DNA of 64,000 nucleotides from Mesostigma viride. Its lineage: Eukaryota; Streptophyta; Mesostigmatophyceae; Mesostigmatales; Mesostigmataceae. The translations under genes and the position numbers were made by a program. The notes under the pieces were generated by a model. It saw nothing but the letters and a program-made list of their open reading frames with translations. It was not told where the DNA came from and ran no database searches. Where the stretch lies: positions 1 through 64,000 of the forward strand of contig RPFO01001370.1 in NCBI GenBank assembly GCA_009746045.1, given 5' to 3'. Shown piece after piece: positions 57,300 to 64,000 of this stretch; within the stretch, counting starts at the first letter, position 1, and each line of letters begins with the position of its first letter.

Positions 57300-58859
57300 C
57301 GAGGGGCGGTCTAAACACCACCTCACCGTGGGGGTGGGCTATGCACCCCATAGTGGTCTACCTGAGTCGGAGCGCCAAGAGTTCTTCGAGTCTTTGCATA
57401 GCCTTGAGGGGGTCACTCCGGCCCGCCACTTTTTGGTTATGCTGCTCGACGCCAATGCTACGCTCCCCGTAGGCACTGCTGGCAGTCGCTTTGCGCCTGC
57501 TGACACGGAAGCTAACGCCAACACTCCCCTTTTCTCTGCCTTTTAGCGGGATAGCGGGATGGTTGCTGTCAACTGCCAATTCCAACGTCCCTCACAGGAC
57601 TTGGTCACTTTCGTGGCCCTAACGGCCGTCAGGCCTGTCTGGACTACGTGGTGGTACGGCAGCCCAGGTGCACCTCGGTTCTGGACGCCCGAGTGTTTGA
57701 CACGCCCACGGTGTGCTCTGACCACCGGTTGGTGCGCGCGACCATTCGGCTCCGGTTCCACGTCCCCGCGCGCCGCGCCGCACTGGTCCGCCCTGACTGG
57801 TCTGCTCTACGCCCGGTCCGGGGAGATCCTGAGGACTGGACGGACGCCGAGCACGAGCGGAACCGGTGCCGCCAGGAGTACCTGTCGGCCCTGGACGCCC
57901 GGGCGGACGTCGACGAGCTGGACAAGGGTGCCCCCAACGCCGCCATTTTTGCGGGATTTGCGGCCCGTGCCCCGTTGCTGGCGGCCCGGCACCTGCCGGT
58001 CATGCCCCGCCACCGCCCCGGCCCGCTCTACCGCCAGGACCCCCAGGTCTTGGCCGCCCAGCACCGCCTCAAGCGTAACCGGGACCCGCTGCAGCAACCA
58101 TTGCTCAAGGCCGCCCTTGTGGAGGCCTACGAGCACGCTCAGGACGCGGAGGCGGCCCCGGCAGTGCATCGCGGATGCCAAGGCCTGCCAGGCTCGCAAC
58201 CAGGGCAAGGACATGTGGTACCACCTCGACCGGCTCGGCGGCCGGCGGCAGCGCACCCCGGTGGAGCACACGGGGGACGGCACGGCGCCGGTCAGCCTTG
58301 ACCGCTGGTTGGCCCACAATGTTTCCTTGACCGGTGGGGCTCGCGCCCCCCCCCCGCCGCTTCACCCCGAGATGGCCGCCCGCCTCGGGGTCGCCGGACC
58401 CCCGCCGCCGCCAGCGCCCCCCTCCTCGGCCGCGGACTACCAAGTCCCCGCCTTAAGCAGGAGCCGGGCTGCCTTGCCACTGACGACGTCGTCCCCCCCT
58501 TCACTTTGAAGGAATTGGACGGCGCCCTTGCTCGCCTGCGGTACGATGCGGCGGTCGGTGCCGACCACCTTTCTGCTGAGCTGCTGAAGACCCCTGATCT
58601 GGCGGTTAGGGATCTTCTGCTGGCGTTCTGCAACCGTGTCCTGCTCTCTGACGAGCCTCCGCCTGCTGAGTGGCAGACGGCCATCCGCGTCATGCTGTAC
58701 AAGAAGGGCTCTGCTGCTGACCCCGGCAACTACCGGGGGGTGTCTGCCTCCAGAGCGCCGCGCTGAAGGTCTTCACATGCGCATGATGCTGCACAGGCTC
58801 CGCGCCGCGCTGGACCCACACCTGGGTGAGTCTCAGATGCATGGGTTTCCGTCGTGGTC
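57300..58859 (+). mobile_element. LINE family B, 5' portion (endonuclease and start of reverse transcriptase)
   Basis: Frame pieces encode VGYAPHSGLPESERQEFFES, an APE endonuclease segment. Then come ACLDYVVV and PTVCSDHRLVRATIRLRFHV, containing the terminal SDH motif. A linker follows, then the first reverse-transcriptase motifs: DGALARLRYDAAVGADHLSA and ADPGNYRGVS. The 5' end and several joins are frame-damaged (for example near 57545 and 58160), so it is a dead copy. At 58860 it is interrupted at a TTAA by a piggyBac transposon, and the frame resumes at 62199. Confidence 0.8.
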
Positions 58860-58863
58860 TTAA

Positions 58864-61800
58864 CCCTTAAATGGTACTGAGTCCGTTTTCGTGGTACCAG
58901 TCGAAGTCCTACCACTCTAACGGACTGAGTTTGTGGCAGAACCAGGCGCCGCGCCAAAAATAATTTAACGGTCAAACCTGGCCCAATCGATAGATCTAGA
59001 CGTACTCTATGCCTGGGTCTATTCAGGGCCAACGTACTTTGGACAATTGGCCAGGGAGTTATGATCTGGCAAACCCAGGGGGGTACCCTGGTCCTGGGGT
59101 ACTTTCGGCGGGAAAAAAATGCGCGTTTTTTGCAAAAAGACGTGCACGACGACGAAGACGACGTCTGACCTCGGCAGACATGGCGTCGCCTACTGGCCAG
59201 CTGCTGGCCACATTTCGACTGAAACTTGGATTTAAGGTGGCAGTGCCTCCGGCCTTCTTCGGAGAACCGTGGGCAGTGCAAGAATATGGAGAGAATCATG
59301 CGCATTATCGCCTAGACGGCCATGTAGCGGAGGTGACACGCGATAAAAAGCACGGATGGTGCAAATTTGTCGACGATCCATGCAAATATAAGTTGACAAA
59401 AGAGCAGATTTTTCAGTTCAGGAAGGTAGGAGAGACCTCTAGGCCTGCGGAGGACGAGGTAGAGGAGGAAGGGGATGCAGGCAGCGATGGGCAGGAAGGT
59501 GGGAGCGCAGGTGACGGTCCAGATGCCTCGGAGCCGGCATCGGAGCCCGAGGCGGATGACGAGGGGGATAGCGAGGATATCTCCACTTCCCCGGTCAAGA
59601 AACGTGCCAGGCGTCGTGCAGGCAACCCGAGGAGGACGCCCGCTGCAACCGGCAGAGTGCCAAAAAGGCGTCTGCAGCGGCTGCCCCCTCCGGATCAGCC
59701 CGACTCCGAGCCCAGCGACTCTTCTGATGATGACGACATCGTTCCCGAGCTCGTTGACAGCGATGCTGAGGCGGATGAGGCGGGGACGATGCTCCCGATG
59801 GTGGCGACGATGGCGACGATGGGTGGGTGTTCGGCACTGGCACGCCGGATCCTGCAACACTTCCCCGCCCGCGGCATTCTGAGCCGGTTGACGGTGAGCG
59901 CAAGGCGATGTATCAGAACATCCCGGGGATTCCTTACAGGTTTTCTCCTCTCGAGCTATTCTTGCTGTTTTGGCAGCCTGGCCCCGTGCTGGAGCGGATT
60001 GTCACCGAGACAAACCGCTATGCCGAGGAGAAGCAGCGCTCGGCATCTGCTGGGGCACGGGAGTGGTCGCCTCTTTCCATGAACGAGCTGGGCAGGTGGC
60101 TGGGCCTCCTCTTGACCATGTCACTCGTGGCCATGCCTGCCCGGTCTGATTATTTTTCTGGCCAGCCACTTGGTGCTGCTCATGCTGCCAACCTGCAGCA
60201 CGTGATGCCCTGGCAGCGCTTTCAGCAAATTACACGCTTCCTACACTTCCGGGACTCTGCCCAGCGCCCCGCCAACACGCAGACACGCGAGTGGCGACTG
60301 TGGCAGTTCTTGTGGCTGGAGGACATCTTGAACGTGGCCTACAAGAAGTACTTCATCCCAGGCAGCGCGGCCGCCATCGACGAGAGGAGCATCGCATCCA
60401 GGCACAAGCTGTGCCCGATAAGGTGCTTCAACCCGAGCAAGCCTGCCCCCTTCCACGTGAAGCAGTATTGCCTGAACGACTGGCCCACCGGCTACCTCTA
60501 CCATGCCAACACGTACGACAAGCTGCCCCAGGTCAACCATACCTTTCACGTGGTGAGTGAGCTCGCCAGCACGCTGCCACACGGGGTCAACATGGCCATG
60601 GACCGGTTCTACACCGGGCGCGAGGTGATTGAGACGTGCCACCGCATGGGCCACCGTGTGGTGGGCACGGTGCTCCCCAACCGCCGTGGCATCCCCGTCG
60701 CCGAGGTCAAGCGCCGCATGCCCCGCAGGCCAGTCCAGGGGGACTACGCATGGGCTGTCAACCGTGATGGGCTGACCCTGTGCGCGTGGCAGGACCGCAA
60801 GCTCGTGTGGGTGCTGGCCAAGGGCATCCCCCTTGAGGAGGAGATGGTCAGCCGCCATGGCGGCCGCGACGAGCGCGTCATGGTCACTGCCCCCTCGCTC
60901 ATTCCCGCGTACTGGAGCTGCTACAAGGCAGTGGACAAGTTTGACCAGCTCGCCAGCAACTACGACCTGCAGAAGGCCCTTGTCTCGCGGGTGTGGTGGC
61001 ACCGGGTCGCCACGGGGCACCTGGCCAACGCGGTCGGCAACGCCTACATCCTGCAGACTCTCACCCGCGCCAACCGCCCTGACTGCCTCTCCCACGTGGG
61101 GTTCCTCAGCTTGCTCTCACAGCAGCTGGTGAACAATCAGTGGCATGGCGCCCGGCTGGACATCGACCGCATCGCGGAGGCCCACCAGCCTGGGCTGGAC
61201 GGGCGGTTCAGCGGCACCCACCTCAGGCCCGAGCGCATCCCGTGGACGGAGGCGGCGCAGTGTGTGGTGTGCGCCACGATCCCCGAGCGCAAGCGCACCA
61301 ACTTCTGGTGCAAGGACTGCGACCAGGCACTGTGCACGGGCGCGTGCTGGAACGTGTTCCACGCAGGGCCAGTGGCTGGCCTCGACGGCGACGACCGCCG
61401 CCAGCGTGCCATGCAGCCCCTGTCAGCCCGCAGCCCGGCTGGCCGCGCGTGGGCTGAGGCCAATGGCCGCACGACCCGTGCGCTGGCAGCTGGCACCCAG
61501 CTGACAGGGCCTCGTAGGAGGCAGTTTCTGCGCACCCAGAGGCACAATCTGACTTAGTTTGGCACATAGCCAGGTAGCCTTGACAGTTAGCTACACCCTT
61601 GGGTAGTCATGCGCTACCACGCGTGCGCTAGTGACATTTTGGCCCCTTGCGGCATGTTGGCATGTGTTATATGGCATGGTCTCTTGTTTTATTGCATGAT
61701 TATGGTGTTTTATGCCCATTTGGGCATCCCTTGCTATTTTATGCCATTTGGCATCCTGTTTTGTGTTGTTATGCTACCATATTAACCCCTGTCAGCTGGC

Positions 61801-62198
61801 ACCGTTATAACGGTGCCAGCTGCCTTGGGCCATTTGGTTAGTAGCGTTCACAGTTTTGTGACATTTCATGTTGTGAATGCATTGATGGCATGCCTGTGAA
61901 TAATTTTAACTCCCTTCAATCAAAGGGCCAGGGCCAGCAGATTTGAATAAATGGTCCATAATGCAATATATGTGTCTCGAACCCCATGTGCGCTGTACCC
62001 CCCTGAGGGGGGTGCTATTTTTAGCAGGTGTAGGGCATAGATATGTGACCAACCAAATTTCCCAAACATTATTTGATATAAAAGCATGCTTGGTTCCAAG
62101 GGTGGGCCAGAAAATGTAATTTGGCTAGTTACCGCCACTGCCACAAAGATACCCAAACTCAGTCCGTTTCGGTGGTTCCAGTTGACACCATTTAAGGG
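58864..62198 (+). mobile_element. Complete piggyBac transposon inside LINE B
   Basis: It is 3,335 bp, flanked by TTAA on both sides (58860-58863 and 62199-62202). Termini are CCCTTAAATGGT and its exact inverted repeat. A 26-bp subterminal motif (ACTGAGTCCGTTTTCGTGGT at the left) recurs in direct orientation near 62157. At the left it also pairs imperfectly with AACGGACTGAGT (58919) as a hairpin. It encodes a transposase. About 630 bp after the transposase stop (61558-62198) have no gene, only short TGGCAT-type repeats. Confidence 0.92.
59180..61557 (+). CDS. piggyBac transposase, in two overlapping frames
   Basis: The first frame starts at ATG 59180 (MASPTGQLLATFRLKLGFKV) and holds an N-terminal basic/acidic region with SPVKKRARRRAG as a likely nuclear signal. 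The second frame (59827-61557) holds the catalytic domain. The frames overlap, and acidic DGGDDGDDGW-type coding suggests the switch lies near 59780-59830; a frameshift, sequence error or small intron would each explain it. Numbering the second frame from 59827, the DDD residues are Asp185 (AAAIDERSIA), Asp259 (NMAMDRFYTG) and Asp370 or 373 (AVDKFDQLASNYDL). A Cys-rich C-terminal finger (CVVCATIPERKRTNFWCKDC, then CTGACWNVFH) matches the family's usual end. The enzyme cuts and pastes at TTAA. Confidence 0.9.
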
Positions 62199-62202
62199 TT
62201 AA

Positions 62203-63650
62203 CACTGTCATGGCTGTGTTTGTCGCGCGCCGGTTGATGGAGGAGGTGCGTCGACTTCCCCCTGACAGTTTGCCGCTGGTCTTCATTTTTGTTGACTATA
62301 TCAAGGCCTTTGACACGGTCCTCTGGGAGGCTCTTTGGGCCATCCTAGCTCTGGACCGAGTGCCACCAGCGTTTATTGCTGCCATTCGCCGACTGTATGA
62401 GGGCTCACAGGAAGTAGTGCGGACTGCGGAAGGCACCACCCCACCATTCCCCCTTCACCACGGGGTGTGGCAAGGTTGTGTCCTGTCTCCATACCTGTTC
62501 ATTATTGTCGTGGACCACGTCATGCGCCAGGCACGTGCGCGCTTTACTGCTCGGTTCGAGCCAGGCTTGGACATCCTTAACGAGCGTGGGCACGGCGGGG
62601 TTAGCACGGGTTACCGCCTGGCTGACCTGATTTATGGGGACGACACCACCCTCATCGCGCGCCCCGAGCACATTCAGACCTGGCTGGACTGTCTGGGCCT
62701 GGAGGCGAGGGCGGTGGGCGGTTGGAGATTAGTGTCAAAACTGAGGCCGGATGGTGATTGGGGCCTCCAGTCGGCCACCGCTGCCGCGCCTGCTCGACGG
62801 GACGGAGGTCCCATTCCGCGACCGCTTCAAGCTGTTAGGGAGTTGGCTTCCTGACACTGCCGACGATGTGGACACCCGCATCGGCCTTTCCTGGGCCAAG
62901 CTCCGTTCGCTCAACCCCTACTGGCGCTCCAAGGGCCTGGACGAGCACCGCAAGCGCATGCTCTTCAAGGTCCTCGTCCTCACGGTGCTCACGTATGGCG
63001 CCGAGGCGTGGACACTCACGGCAACACTGGCAGCCAAGCTAGACGGCACGGTAACCAGGATGCTCCGACAGGTCCTGAATGTAGGGTTTTCTCAGCGTAG
63101 GTCATTAGAGTCTTTGTATCACGGTATGCCTCGTATTTCGGATGAGATTAGGCAGCGTAGTCCTGATAGCATTTGTAGGACATCTTGCTCGCACCAGCCA
63201 GGTCGACACCGCCCTTGGTCTGGCCGGTCCCCAGCGGCTCGGCCAACCAGGGCGGCATATTTTGACCTGGCCTGGCCCCAAGAACATTCCTAAAAGGGTA
63301 GGGAAACATGCCATGACCTATACCCAGATGTTGCTGGACGACCTAGTGGTCCCAGCCCAGTTTGAGTACCGCATCCCCTCTCTCTCCCTTCTCTGGACTG
63401 CCATGCAGGACAAGAAGCGGTGGCAGAAGATTGTCAAGGCTCACACGCCAGCCCCTGTGGGCAAGCCGCCTCCCCCCAAGAGGAGGAGCCGTTTTGATGA
63501 GTAGCGTAGATAGGCTTTTCTAGACTAGTAGATACAGCTTAGAGTTAGGTTAGTTCGATTACGCGGCTTCCTCCACACCACCCATCCAACCTGGAATATG
63601 TGCTACATGATCTCCCAACGGAGACATGTTATAATTTAATTTAATAGGAA
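62203..63650 (+). mobile_element. LINE family B, 3' portion (reverse transcriptase to tail)
   Basis: The frame resumes after TTAA with TVMAVFVARRLMEEVRRLP. Reverse-transcriptase motifs follow: VFIFVDYIKAFDTVLW (motif A with its Asp), HHGVWQGCVLSPYLFIIVVD, and LADLIYGDDTTLI (motif C as YGDD). A frameshift near 62730 leads to LPRLLDGTEVPFRDRFKLLG and the region shared with 40091-40838. A second frameshift lies near 63150, then GHLARTSQVDTALGLAGPQ, and the stop is at 63502-63504. H2 stem-loop TCTCC-CAAC-GGAGA (63611-63624) and a short AATTT tail end the element. Confidence 0.85.
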
Positions 63651-64000
63651 CTGAATATCGTTAGGTGAAGGGGTACCATGTATTGACCAGCTGGTTACCC
63701 AATGTGTGTAGGGTGATAGGTGATATGTTTAGAAAGGAGCAGTATGTGACCAGAGATCCTTACGGTATTTAATGACGTAATGTACCATGAGTGCTATCAA
63801 TGAACTGAAAGAGACAGCCAGCGCAGGCCAAGTAAGTGAGACACATTAGCCACCGACCCTAAACAAGTCGACCGGCTCGCAAACCTAAAACTTTGCCTTC
63901 ATTTCGGGTCGCAAACTTTAAATTTCACCTTGTTTTGGGGTCGCAAAGTAGTTAGACGCAAAGTGATTTAGACCACTACGGTAGATATTAATTAATTAAT
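63651..64000. repeat. Mixed repeat remnants at the window end
   Basis: AGGAACTGAATATCGTTAGG (about 63646) resembles 7890-7912. 63938-63980 is the inverted partner of 56684-56725. The window ends in TTAATTAATTAAT. No gene is seen. Confidence 0.5.

Overview
The window looks like nuclear DNA of a green alga (chlorophyte). Four spliced genes have GC-rich coding exons and GT-AG introns, plus two apparent GC-AG introns. TGTAA, the usual green-algal poly(A) signal, lies just downstream of three of them. Two genes point to a plastid-bearing cell: a TGD4-like plastid lipid-transport protein and a small protein that starts like a plastid transit peptide. All gene models below are my own reading of exon junctions; no alignment or transcript data were available.

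Layout. 1-5580: ends of a LINE (family A) whose 3' UTR CATC tract has grown to about 3.3 kb and been hit by a 443-bp MITE. 5979-7449 (minus): a four-exon small plastid-type protein gene. 7650-9350: repeats and a 230-bp MITE. About 9349-28594 (plus): an AFG1/LACE1-type AAA ATPase gene whose introns hold a 66-bp minisatellite, a 1.7-kb heptamer array and an 11.6-kb array of a 36-bp unit. 28990-42230: a transposon graveyard with pieces of at least three LINE families, two ORF1-only elements, a 1.76-kb TTAA-flanked DNA element nested in a LINE, and tandem repeats. 42666-46612 (minus): the TGD4-like gene, with a 15-bp minisatellite in an intron. 48109-53944 (plus): a five-exon protein kinase homologue that has lost both catalytic aspartates, so a predicted pseudokinase; its introns hold a 118-bp duplication of a splice site, a CCATA array and a TGCG array. 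55040-64000: more LINE pieces and a LINE (family B) split by a complete piggyBac transposon with its transposase.

Themes. First, single-copy genes keep clean exons while their introns absorb extreme tandem repeats. Second, the LINE families end in different short stem-loops followed by A/T-rich short tandem repeats. The same stem-loops end elements that carry only an ORF1-like gene or no gene, which suggests that each LINE family mobilises non-autonomous partners through a shared 3' module. Third, two TTAA-specific DNA elements sit inside LINE coding sequence, and removing either one rejoins the LINE frame across the single TTAA left behind.
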